From NCBI GenBank assembly GCA_028876385.1, contig JAGWSF010000028.1:36975-100974 (forward strand): DNA of 64,000 nucleotides, given 5' to 3'. The position numbers and the translations under genes are program-made. This document shows, in pieces, positions 52,630-60,751 of the stretch. The notes under the pieces were generated by a model. It worked only from the letters and a program-made list of their open reading frames with translations. It did no database searches and was not told the origin of the DNA. This DNA is from Acidobacteriota bacterium. GTDB taxonomy: Bacteria; Actinomycetota; Acidimicrobiia; Acidimicrobiales; Palsa-688. The first letter of the stretch is position 1; each line of letters begins with the position of its first letter.

Positions 52630-53117
52630 GCTGACACCTCCTGGGAGTCGACGGTTTGGTGGGTGGCCGCCCAGCGGATGGCCCGCACGATGTTCTCGTA
52701 GCCGGTGCAGCGGCACAGGTTGCCCGAGATGGCCTCCCTGATGGTGTCCTCGTCGGGATCGGGGTTGCGGTCGAGCAGGGCCCGGGCGGTCATCATCATG
52801 CCGGGGGTGCAGAACCCGCACTGCAGGCCGTGCTCCTCCATGAAGCCCTGCTGCACCGGGTCGAGGTCCCCGGTGACGGGGTCGGCCAGGCCCTCCACGG
52901 TGCGCACCTCGTGGCCGTCGGCCATGGCGGCCAGGGTGGTGCAGCTCTTGACCGGGGCCCCGTCCAGCCACACCGTGCACGCCCCGCAGTTGGACGTGTC
53001 ACAGCCCCAGTGGGTGCCGGTGAGGCCGGCCGACTCCCGTAGGTAGTGCACCAGGAGCAGCCGGGGCTCTATCTCGGCGGTGGTCTCCTGGCCGTTGACC
53101 TTGATCGTGACGCGCAT
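52626..53117 (-). CDS. coxS: CO dehydrogenase small [2Fe-2S] subunit
   Basis: A 163-residue iron-sulfur protein. The plant-ferredoxin-type cluster has Cys residues in [16 protein letters not shown] (about 38-53) plus a fourth Cys in PVKSCTT. The second, helical-domain cluster is in [12 protein letters not shown] (about 98-109) and [12 protein letters not shown]. It carries electrons from the Mo-Cu site to the FAD of CoxM. It starts at ATG 53117 immediately after the coxM stop (TAG-ATG). Confidence 0.96.
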   Translation of the reverse strand: MRVTIKVNGQETTAEIEPRLLLVHYLRESAGLTGTHWGCDTSNCGACTVWLDGAPVKSCTTLAAMADGHEVRTVEGLADPVTGDLDPVQQGFMEEHGLQCGFCTPGMMMTARALLDRNPDPDEDTIREAISGNLCRCTGYENIVRAIRWAATHQTVDSQEVSA

Positions 53118-53996
53118 CTAAGCGGCTTCCCCTCTGGCTCGGGCGATGGATCGGTTAAGTGCTCTGGCCACCAGTACCCCGACCAGGTGGCGCTTGTAGT
53201 CCACCGGGCCGCGCTGGTCGGCCGACGGGTGACAGCTGGCGGCGCAGATCGCCGCCGCCTCCTGGATGACCTCGGGGGTGGGCGGCCGACCCCGCAGCAG
53301 GTCCTCGGCCGGGGCGCAGGTGAAGTGCTCGGCGCCGACGGCGGTAATCCCGATTCCGACATCGGCGATCGAACTGTCGTCGCCGAACTGCACGAAGGCT
53401 CCGGCGGCGGCGACCGACCAGTCGCCGGCCCGTCGCTCCACCTTCTCGTAGGCCGACCCGGTCCGGGTGCGGATCGGGACACGGACCTCGACGAGGATCT
53501 CGCCGTCCCCGACGGCGGTCTCGTAGGGTCCCTGATGGAAGTCGCCGAGGTCCACGGTGCGGGCCCCCTCGACGCTGCGGATGACCACCTGCCCGCGCAG
53601 TGCGGCGAAGACGGCCGACAGGTCCTCGGAGGGGTCGGCCTGGCAGAGCGACCCGCCCACCGTTCCCCGGTTGCGGACGATCGGGTCGGCGATGACCCGC
53701 TCGGCCTCGGCGAAGATGCGGTAGTGCTCGGCCAGCACCGCCGACTCGAGCACGGTGGCGTGGCGGGTCATGGCCCCGATGGCGATCTGGTCGCCTTCGA
53801 CGCGGATGTAGTCGAGGTCGGCCAACCCGTTGATGTCGATGAGCGTCTCGGGCCGGGCCAGGCGCAGCTTCATCATGGGCAGGAGGCTGTGCCCTCCGGC
53901 GATGAGCCGGGCCTCGGGGCCGTGCCGGGTGAGCAGGGCGATGGCCTCGTCGACGCTCGCCGCTCTCTCGTACTCGAAGGGTGCCGGTGTCTGCAT
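53118..53996 (-). CDS. coxM: CO dehydrogenase medium FAD subunit
   Basis: A 292-residue FAD-binding subunit. The two FAD motifs AGGHSLLPMMKLRL (about 32-45) and TVGGSLCQADPSEDL (about 112-126) are characteristic of CoxM-type flavoproteins, and a C-terminal CO-dehydrogenase flavoprotein domain follows (about 170-285). It passes electrons onward to the quinone pool. The start is ATG 53996, with AGGGGGA upstream. It is the first gene of the operon and is divergent from the LysR regulator across a 156-nt gap. Confidence 0.95.
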   Translation of the reverse strand: MQTPAPFEYERAASVDEAIALLTRHGPEARLIAGGHSLLPMMKLRLARPETLIDINGLADLDYIRVEGDQIAIGAMTRHATVLESAVLAEHYRIFAEAERVIADPIVRNRGTVGGSLCQADPSEDLSAVFAALRGQVVIRSVEGARTVDLGDFHQGPYETAVGDGEILVEVRVPIRTRTGSAYEKVERRAGDWSVAAAGAFVQFGDDSSIADVGIGITAVGAEHFTCAPAEDLLRGRPPTPEVIQEAAAICAASCHPSADQRGPVDYKRHLVGVLVARALNRSIARARGEAA

Positions 53997-54079
53997 GTGT
54001 CCCCCTGCCTGCGGCCGCGCCGGTGCGGACGCCCTCTTGGACAGCATCTTGGCCGGGGTCCGACGGGGGGTCAACGCCG

Positions 54080-54099
54080 GGATAAGCATTCGCTTATCC
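54080..54099. promoter_or_regulatory. LysR-type palindromic operator between coxM and lysR
   Basis: GGATAAGC-ATTC-GCTTATCC is a perfect 8-bp inverted repeat with a 4-nt spacer. It contains the T-N11-A spacing typical of LysR-type binding sites. A third GATAAG half-site lies at 54137-54142, near the regulator's start. The position, 84 nt before coxM and 54 nt before the regulator, suits control of both. Confidence 0.65.
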
Positions 54100-54152
54100 G
54101 CAGCTTTGGGCCTGCCCCCGATACGGGGCGTGGGGTGATAAGTCTGTGCGTC

Positions 54153-55118
54153 GTGACCCTCACCCAACTGGAGGCTTTCGTCCTGGTGGCCCGCCTGGGT
54201 TCGGTCACGGCCGCGGCCAGGGCTCTCGGGGTGAGCGAGCCGGCGGTGTCGTCGGCCCTGTCGGCCCTGCGCCAGCAGATGGGCGATCAGCTCATATCAA
54301 AAGGGACGAACGGAATGGTTCTCACCGTGGGGGGGCAGCGTTTCATGCCCATCGCCTCCCAGATCGTGGGCCTGGCCGCCGAGGGCCACGCGGTGATCCG
54401 CCAGGCCCAGGGGGCCCCCGCCCGGCTGCGGGTGGCCGCCACCTCCCGGGTGGCCGAGTTCGTCGTGCCCCCCCTCGTGGACGCCTTCTCGGCGCGTCAC
54501 GCCCACATCGAGACCTCGGTGGGGGTGGTCGAGTCGGCGGAGATGCCGGCCCTGCTCCACGACCGGCTGGCCGACGTCTGCTTCGGTCCTCAGCTGACCG
54601 GCGAGTCGGTCGTGGGCCTCGAATCGGTGCCGATGATGCGCTACGGGCTGATCGTCGTCGCCTCGCCCTCGCACCGGCTGGCCGGCGCCGACCGGGTGCG
54701 TTGGCAGGACCTGGTGCGCGAGAGCTGGTTGGTGGACCCCTCGGCGATGGATCCCGGGTCGGAGACGGGGATGCTCATGGCCCACCTCCACGTCCCCGCC
54801 GGCCGGGTCCGGGTGTTCCCCAACCAGGCCGCCGCCTGGTCGGCGGCGGCCAAGGGTGAGGGGGTGGCGCCGGCCATCGCCCACCTCGCCAGCCGGGACA
54901 TCGAGGGCGGCGCCCTCCGCCGCCTCGACGTGGTCGGGACCCCGGTGCAGCTGCTGTGGTACGCCAACGCCCTGGCCCCGGACCGCCGGTCCCCGGCGGT
55001 GGCCGCTCTCCTGCGGTTCCTCACCACCCCCGAGGCCATGCAGGCCATGCACCGCAGCGACGGGGCGGTTCCGGCCAGCCGGTTCCGGCCGCCGGTCTAC
55101 GTCACTCTGTGGAGTTGA
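54153..55118 (+). CDS. LysR-family transcriptional regulator of the cox operon
   Basis: A 321-residue LTTR. It starts with the winged helix TLTQLEAFVLVARLGSVTAAA and EPAVSSALSALRQQMGDQL (about 1-65), then a CysB-type ligand domain (about 85-310; LRVAATSRVAEFVVPPLVDAF). The closest functional context is the divergent CO dehydrogenase operon, so activation of cox genes is likely (inference). GTG 54153 is the start; the open frame further upstream is antisense to coxM. Its 3' end overlaps the convergent GGDEF-EAL gene by 17 nt. Confidence 0.9.
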   Translation: MTLTQLEAFVLVARLGSVTAAARALGVSEPAVSSALSALRQQMGDQLISKGTNGMVLTVGGQRFMPIASQIVGLAAEGHAVIRQAQGAPARLRVAATSRVAEFVVPPLVDAFSARHAHIETSVGVVESAEMPALLHDRLADVCFGPQLTGESVVGLESVPMMRYGLIVVASPSHRLAGADRVRWQDLVRESWLVDPSAMDPGSETGMLMAHLHVPAGRVRVFPNQAAAWSAAAKGEGVAPAIAHLASRDIEGGALRRLDVVGTPVQLLWYANALAPDRRSPAVAALLRFLTTPEAMQAMHRSDGAVPASRFRPPVYVTLWS

Positions 55119-56883
55119 ACGGTCGGGCCCCCGGCCCGGAGGGGGAGCCGGGTCCGGCGGGGTCGACCCTACCCGGGCGGAGGGGGGCGGCCATCAGCTC
55201 GGCCAGGTCGCCGGCGGGGCGGGGAGCCGAGTGGAAGTAGCCCTGTGAGTAGTCGCAGCCGAGGATGGTGACCATCTCGTGCTGGCGGGCCGTCTCGACG
55301 CCCTCGGCCACCACCGACATGCCCAGGACGTGGGCCAGGGTGCAGACGGCGTGGACTATGGCCTGATGGCTGGATCCGGTTCCGAGCTGGGTGACGAAGC
55401 TGCGGTCGACCTTCACGCTGTCGATGGGGACCCGGCTGAGCGAGTTCAGCGACGAGTAACCGACGCCGAAGTCGTCGAGGGCGAGGAACACCCCTAACCG
55501 CTTCAGTTCGGCCAGCGTGGCGTGGATGGTCTGGTTCTCGTGGGCGAGGGTCTGCTCGGTCAGATCCAGCGTGACCGTGAGCCGGCCGTCGAGGGACTCG
55601 AGGAGGCCGGCCACGGATCGCACCAGGGAGGCGCCCTCGAGCAGCTGGCGTCCCGAGACGTTGAAGGCCAGGGCCGTCGGGGCCCGACGGGCGAGGGGGC
55701 CGAGGTCCGAGCCGGCCTGTTCGATCAGCCACCGTCCCATGCGTTCCATCAACCGGCTCCTCTCGGCGAGCGGCAGGAAGGTCTCCGGAGGGATCTCGCC
55801 GAGACGCCCGTTGCGCCACCGCAGCAGCGCCTCGAATCCCACGACGCGGCCGGTGACGGTCTCGACGATCGGCTGGTACACGGTGCGCAACTCGTCGCGG
55901 TCGAGGGCCTCGCGCAGCTCCAGCTCCATCTCCGCCAGCCGCCGGGTCCGGCTGCGTTCCGACAGGTCGACGACGCGGTAGCCGTGCCCTCCCGAATGCT
56001 TGGCCTGGTACATGGCCACATCGGCCTGGTCGATCAGGGCCTCGGCCGAGGTGTCGGCACCGAGGGTGAAAGCCAAGCCGATGCTGGCGGTCACCGGTAT
56101 GGGGCCGACCGAGACGTCGAAGGGCTCGTTGATGGTCTGCGCCAGGTGGGCGGCGATCACCTCGCCCTGGGCGTCGTTCTCCAAGCCCTCGCAGACGACC
56201 ACGAACTCGTCACCGGACAGGCGGGCGACGGTGTCGTCGCTGCGTACGCCGCTCTCCAAACGGCGGGCCAGGGCGACCAGCAGCTGGTCCCCGACGCGGT
56301 GGCCGTAGAGATCGTTCACCGACTTGAATCGGTCGAGGTCCACGAACATCACTGCCACCACCTGGCCGCTGCGCCCGCTGCGCTGGATGGCGTGTTCCAG
56401 GCGGTCGAGCAGAAGGGTCCGGTTGGCCAGACCGGTCAAAGCGTCGTGGAGAGCCTCGTGGCGGGCCTCGGCTAGCAGGCCGGCCCCGAGGCTGACCCGC
56501 CCGATGTGGTCGAGCGCGGCGGCCACGACCTGGCCCCACGCCTCGATGGCGGCGGCGTCGAGCCCGGCCACGACGGCGGCCGGGCCCTCGAAGATGGCTC
56601 GACCCACCGCACGGCCTGACGGCAGGGTCAGCCGGGCCTGCACGGTGGTGGGGGCGGTCCCCCGGCGCGGCCCCGGCGGCCGGCAGGCGGCGGTCGGCGC
56701 CCCGTCCCCGTCCGGGGGGTCATCAGCATCACCCGGCCCGTCGAGTAGCAGGCGGGTCGTCACACCGGGGAACTGGGCCTCCATGAGGCGGCACATGAGC
56801 TGCGAGATGCGGTCCTCGGTCAGCTCGTCGGGGGGAACGCAGATCGCATCCCGCACCAGCGCCAGCCACTGGTCGACTGCCAT
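55102..56883 (-). CDS. GGDEF-EAL bifunctional c-di-GMP protein
   Basis: A 593-residue cytosolic protein. A variable N-terminal region with a GAF-like stretch (about 1-150) is followed by a GGDEF domain (about 150-320) whose signature is RLSGDEF, with Ser for the first Gly. A complete EAL domain follows (about 335-575) with EALLRW, NVSGRQL, DLTEQTL, LALDDFGVGYSSL, KVDRSFV, AEGVET and QGYFHS. All EAL metal and catalytic residues are visible, so c-di-GMP hydrolysis is likely; cyclase activity is doubtful. The start is ATG 56883. Confidence 0.92.
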   Translation of the reverse strand: MAVDQWLALVRDAICVPPDELTEDRISQLMCRLMEAQFPGVTTRLLLDGPGDADDPPDGDGAPTAACRPPGPRRGTAPTTVQARLTLPSGRAVGRAIFEGPAAVVAGLDAAAIEAWGQVVAAALDHIGRVSLGAGLLAEARHEALHDALTGLANRTLLLDRLEHAIQRSGRSGQVVAVMFVDLDRFKSVNDLYGHRVGDQLLVALARRLESGVRSDDTVARLSGDEFVVVCEGLENDAQGEVIAAHLAQTINEPFDVSVGPIPVTASIGLAFTLGADTSAEALIDQADVAMYQAKHSGGHGYRVVDLSERSRTRRLAEMELELREALDRDELRTVYQPIVETVTGRVVGFEALLRWRNGRLGEIPPETFLPLAERSRLMERMGRWLIEQAGSDLGPLARRAPTALAFNVSGRQLLEGASLVRSVAGLLESLDGRLTVTLDLTEQTLAHENQTIHATLAELKRLGVFLALDDFGVGYSSLNSLSRVPIDSVKVDRSFVTQLGTGSSHQAIVHAVCTLAHVLGMSVVAEGVETARQHEMVTILGCDYSQGYFHSAPRPAGDLAELMAAPLRPGRVDPAGPGSPSGPGARPFNSTE

Positions 56884-56975
56884 ATGGGGTAACCGTCAGT
56901 TTCGCATGTTGGGGATTCGCGACCGCCTCTCGGACGGACTCTACCCATCGATGTGACGTGCTCCACACCGCCCGC

Positions 56976-58001
56976 TCAGGGCTCGAGCGCCACCTTTATG
57001 GAGTCACCGTTGCGGGCCGCCGCCAGACGGTAACCGTCGGGGGCGTCCTCGAGCCCGAACGTGTGGGTGAAGATGCCGTCGGTGCGCAGACGGCCGGAGG
57101 TGACCAGGGGCAGGAGCTCCTTCCATGTCTGGTGCACCGGCGCCGTGGTGAGCCTCAGGGTGACGCTGCGGAACAGCCCCATGAGTATGGGAAGGGGGTA
57201 CGGCCCGGGGTGGTGCACCCCGACCACCGAGACCGTCCCCCCGGGGCGCACCGCGCTGAGGGCGGCGTCGAGGGTGGCGTCGAGGGCCACGGCGTCGATC
57301 ACGGCGTCAGCTCCCCGCCCCGAGGTCATCTCGAGGATGGACTCGACGGTGGGCCCCTCCAACGGTTCGGCGCCGAAGTCGGCGGCCAGTTGCCGTCGGC
57401 CGGCGACGGGGTCTACGGCCAGGACCCTCCCGGCGCCGAGCAGGAGTGCGGCGCGTACGGCGCACTGACCGACGGCGCCCAGGCCCAGGACGGCCACGGT
57501 CGCGCCCGGGGCGAAGTCGGCTCGCCGGGCGGCGATCCAGCCGGTGTTCAGATTGTCGGTGAGCAGCAGGGCCGAGCGGTCGTCGACTCCTTCGGGGATC
57601 CTGATCATCTGGAAGTCGGCGGCCGGCACCGCCACCGCTTCGGCCTGCCCGCCGGCGAGGGCCCCCGAGCCGAAGACCTTGGGGCCTTCCACGCAGGTGA
57701 CGGGGTCGCCGGTGGCGCATCCGGCGCAGTGGCCGCAGCCGGCGACCGAGGAGGTGAGCACCCGGTCCCCCGGTTGGAAGCGGGTCACGTCCCGGCCGAC
57801 CGCGGTGACGGTGCCCACGAACTCGTGACCGACCGACAGGGGGCCGCCCACGGGGATGTCCCCGTCGTAGAAGTGCAGATCACTGCCGCAGATGCCGGCC
57901 AGCTCCACTTTGACCACGGCGTCGCCGGGACCGGGCGGGGCCGGGTCGGGCGCGTCGATCACCTTGGCCGAGTGCGGGCCGTCTATCACAACCTGGCGCA
58001 T
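56976..58001 (-). CDS. Zinc-dependent alcohol dehydrogenase (MDR superfamily)
   Basis: A 341-residue medium-chain dehydrogenase. The catalytic zinc ligands are in GICGSDLHFYDG (Cys, about 37) and GHEFVG (His-Glu, about 57-62). The structural zinc site CGHCAGC with Cys-x6-Cys (about 88-102) is nearly complete. The Rossmann motif VLGLGAVGQ (about 165) and downstream Asp indicate NAD. It resembles threonine/sorbitol-type dehydrogenases. The start is ATG 58001 with GGAGGGGG upstream. No pathway partner is adjacent. Confidence 0.9.
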   Translation of the reverse strand: MRQVVIDGPHSAKVIDAPDPAPPGPGDAVVKVELAGICGSDLHFYDGDIPVGGPLSVGHEFVGTVTAVGRDVTRFQPGDRVLTSSVAGCGHCAGCATGDPVTCVEGPKVFGSGALAGGQAEAVAVPAADFQMIRIPEGVDDRSALLLTDNLNTGWIAARRADFAPGATVAVLGLGAVGQCAVRAALLLGAGRVLAVDPVAGRRQLAADFGAEPLEGPTVESILEMTSGRGADAVIDAVALDATLDAALSAVRPGGTVSVVGVHHPGPYPLPILMGLFRSVTLRLTTAPVHQTWKELLPLVTSGRLRTDGIFTHTFGLEDAPDGYRLAAARNGDSIKVALEP

Positions 58002-58173
58002 GCCACCCCCTCCGGCGCGACGTGGCGCCGCCATCGGGCCCGCCGGGCGGCGGGCGCCGGGCGAGTCTTCCCCCCGGGGGCCGGCCGGCGCAATCGCGAC
58101 AGGCCGACGGTGGGGGTCCTTCGGGCGACCGGCGTCGGCGCCGGCCACGCAACGCCGGGCCGGCCGGCGGGGG

Positions 58174-58281
58174 TCAGCGGCGCTTGCCGAACCGGGGACG
58201 CAGCGCGTACCACCAGATGGCCGCCATGGTCCCGAGCGTGCCGAGCACGGCGATGGGCTTCTTCGCCTGGTTACGGGCCAT
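58174..58281 (-). CDS. 35-residue single-pass membrane peptide
   Basis: A 36-codon open frame encoding a basic N-terminus (MARNQAKKP), one hydrophobic segment (IAVLGTLGTMAAIWWYA) and a basic C-terminus (LRPRFGKRR). This charge-hydrophobic-charge pattern and the GGGGG ribosome site just before ATG 58281 make it look like a real small membrane protein. The surrounding 172 nt downstream contain no other gene. Function unknown. Confidence 0.5.
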   Translation of the reverse strand: MARNQAKKPIAVLGTLGTMAAIWWYALRPRFGKRR

Positions 58282-58396
58282 CCCCCAAACCTAGTGGACC
58301 GGGGCCGGCGGCTCGCCGGGTCGGTGCCGATCGTCGCTTCGGGGTGGGCGGGGAGAACGGTCCGTGGGGGCCGGCGCGCTGCGCAAGGATGGCGGC

Positions 58397-59830
58397 ATGT
58401 CCGATTCCAGGCGAACCAAGATCGTGGCGACGGTGGGCCCGGCCTCGCAGTCGCCCGAGGTCATCGCGGCCATGGCCGACGCCGGCATGGACGTGGCGAG
58501 GGTCCCGCTGGCTCACGGAACCGTCGAGGAAGCCGTGGCCAGGGTGCGGGCCATCCGGGCCGCGGCTCCCGGCGTGGGCATCATGCCCGACCTGCCCGGC
58601 CCGAAGATCCGTACCGCCGCATTCCCGCCCGGCGGGGTGGCCCTGCCCGCCGGCTCGGTCATCGCGCTGCGCCCGGCCCGCGACGGCGACACCAGCACGT
58701 CAGAGGCCATCGGGGTCTGTCACCCCGACCTGGTGGGCGGGCTGGAGGCGGGGGACCGGGTGGCGCTGGGCGACGGCGGCGTGGTGCTGACCGTTCAGCG
58801 GCGGACCGGCGACAGCGTCGAGGCCCTGGTCCACAACGGGGGGCGGCTGCAGGGGCGCCCGGGGGTGACCGCGCCGTCGGGGCGGGTGGAGCTCGACACC
58901 CCGACGGCGGACGACCTGAGACGGCTCGAGGTGCTCATCGGCGAGGGGGTCGACGCGGTGGCCGTGTCGTTCGTACGGTCGGCCGCCGACATGGACGCGG
59001 TGCGCCGGGCGGCGGGTGCCGACTGCCCTCTGCTGGTAGCCAAGATCGAGACCCCCGAGGCCGTCGGCGCCCTGGAGCAGATCGTCGCCAGCGCCGATGC
59101 GGTGATGGTCGCCCGGGGGGATCTCGGGGTCCGCATGGCCCTCGAGGACGTGCCGCACATCCAGAAGGAGATAATCCGCGTCGGGGTCCGCTACGCCCGC
59201 CCGGTCATCACCGCCACCCAGATGCTGGAGTCGATGATCACTGCCCCGGTGCCCACCCGGGCCGAGGTGGCCGACGTGGCCAACGCCGTCCTCGACGGGA
59301 CCAGCGCGGTCATGCTCTCGGGGGAGACCGCGGTGGGGGCCGACCCGGTGTCGGTCATAGAGACCATGGCCCGCATCACCAGGCGGGCCGAACAGGATTT
59401 CGACAGCGTCGGGTGGGCCACCCATCTGGCCCCCCAGCAGGTTCCGGGAGGACCGGTGAGCGTGGCCCGGCTGACCGCCGCCACGACCGCCGCCGGGTGG
59501 CGGGCGGCCATGGAGCAGAACGCCTCGTGCATCGTCGCCTGCACCCGCTCGGGGACCACGGCGCGCTCGATATCCCGTTTCAGGCCGCCGATGCCTCTGA
59601 TCGCCTGCACCCCCTCGGAGCGCACGGCCCGGGCGCTGACGCTCAGCTGGGGGGTCCGCACGCTCACCATCGGGGAGGCGTCGAGCACCGACGAGATCGT
59701 GTGGTTCGCGGTCCAGGCCGTGGTCGGCGCCGGCTACGCCTCACCCGGTGATGTCATCGTGGTGCTGGCCGGCTCGCCCATCGAGCCCGAGCCGGCGACC
59801 GACACCATGCGGCTGGTGCGCATCCACTGA
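58397..59830 (+). CDS. pyk: Pyruvate kinase, divergent
   Basis: A 477-residue TIM-barrel enzyme that transfers phosphate from phosphoenolpyruvate to ADP. It begins RRTKIVATVGPAS and carries PDLPGPKIR (about 73-81), AVSFVRS, VAKIETPEA (catalytic Lys, about 216), MVARGDLGV (metal Asp) and VITATQMLESM, with a typical C-terminal domain. The first conserved loop, normally R-x-NFSHG, reads RVPLAHG, so the K+-coordinating Asn and Ser are absent. The DNKG segment of the B domain is also replaced (RLQGRPG). It may be a paralogue with altered kinetics. The start is ATG 58397 with AAGGA upstream. Confidence 0.9.
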   Translation: MSDSRRTKIVATVGPASQSPEVIAAMADAGMDVARVPLAHGTVEEAVARVRAIRAAAPGVGIMPDLPGPKIRTAAFPPGGVALPAGSVIALRPARDGDTSTSEAIGVCHPDLVGGLEAGDRVALGDGGVVLTVQRRTGDSVEALVHNGGRLQGRPGVTAPSGRVELDTPTADDLRRLEVLIGEGVDAVAVSFVRSAADMDAVRRAAGADCPLLVAKIETPEAVGALEQIVASADAVMVARGDLGVRMALEDVPHIQKEIIRVGVRYARPVITATQMLESMITAPVPTRAEVADVANAVLDGTSAVMLSGETAVGADPVSVIETMARITRRAEQDFDSVGWATHLAPQQVPGGPVSVARLTAATTAAGWRAAMEQNASCIVACTRSGTTARSISRFRPPMPLIACTPSERTARALTLSWGVRTLTIGEASSTDEIVWFAVQAVVGAGYASPGDVIVVLAGSPIEPEPATDTMRLVRIH

Positions 59831-59869
59831 CCTTGGCGCCGCCCGCCGATACCGCCCAGGTGAGCCGGC

Positions 59870-60751
59870 TCAGGACAGCACGCGCCCCCGGAAGGCCCGG
59901 ATGCCGGCGGTGAAGAACAGCACGGCGAATCCGACCAGCACCGGATAGACGACGTAGAGGTGCATGTGGGAGCTGTCGGTGAAGGCCCCGCGTAGACCTT
60001 CGTTGACGTAGACCAGCGGGTTGATGCACACCAGCGTCTGCAACCAGCTGAAGCCGCCGACCTTCACCGGTGCCAGGCGGGTCCACTGGTAGTACGTGCC
60101 GCCCAGGAAGGTGATGGGCAGCACGATGAAGCCGAACATCAGACCGATGTTGCGGGGCTCGAACACGCAACCGAGCAGCAGCCCACCGGCGCTGAAGACG
60201 ACGCAGGTGAGGGGCAGGAGGGTGAGCACGACCCACCAGCGGATGTCGAAGGTGGCGTGCACGCCGCCGGCGTGCACCACCGAGGCGATGGGGAACACGA
60301 TGAGCGCCGCCAGCAGGCCCTGCACCACCCCGGAGAAGATCTTCGAGACGGCGACCAGCCAGATGGGACAGGGAGCCTGCACCCGGTCCTCGATCTCGCG
60401 GGTGAAGCCGAACTCCTGCGAGAGCTGCAAGGCCACCGACTGGACACCCTGGAACATCACCGAGATCCCGACCACGCCGGGGACCAGCACGGTGGCGAAG
60501 GTCGACGATCCCCGCCCGCCGCCGCCTATCGACTGGCCGATCTGGGGGAACACGTAGAGGAAGACGAAGACGAGCAGGAAGGGCTGTATCAGCGTTCTCA
60601 GCACGAACTCGATCAGGTGTTTGCGCAGCACGGTGAGGTCCCTCAGCAGCAGGGCCGCGAAGGCGGCTCGGCTGGCTGCGCCGGCGCGCCGAGGGGGCAC
60701 CCCCGATATGGGCCGGGCGGCCGCGGCTTTGGTGGCACCGGAGGTGGTCAT
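59870..60751 (-). CDS. ABC-2 type export permease (DrrB-like)
   Basis: A 293-residue membrane protein with six predicted helices. The first lies about residues 45-65 (LIQPFLLVFVFLYVFP) and the last near FAVLFFTAGIRAFRGR. Conserved ABC-2 sequence includes REIEDRVQAPCPIWLVAVSKI and LPITFLGGTYYQW. With the ATPase gene upstream it forms an exporter of the daunorubicin-resistance type, probably moving a lipid, antibiotic or polymer. The ATG at 60751 overlaps the ATPase stop by one base (TGATG). Confidence 0.9.
   Translation of the reverse strand: MTTSGATKAAAARPISGVPPRRAGAASRAAFAALLLRDLTVLRKHLIEFVLRTLIQPFLLVFVFLYVFPQIGQSIGGGGRGSSTFATVLVPGVVGISVMFQGVQSVALQLSQEFGFTREIEDRVQAPCPIWLVAVSKIFSGVVQGLLAALIVFPIASVVHAGGVHATFDIRWWVVLTLLPLTCVVFSAGGLLLGCVFEPRNIGLMFGFIVLPITFLGGTYYQWTRLAPVKVGGFSWLQTLVCINPLVYVNEGLRGAFTDSSHMHLYVVYPVLVGFAVLFFTAGIRAFRGRVLS

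Noticed and set aside
53046..54152. N-terminal extension of the LysR regulator back to 53046
   Set aside because: The LysR domain begins exactly at GTG 54153; upstream sequence is antisense to coxM and coxS.
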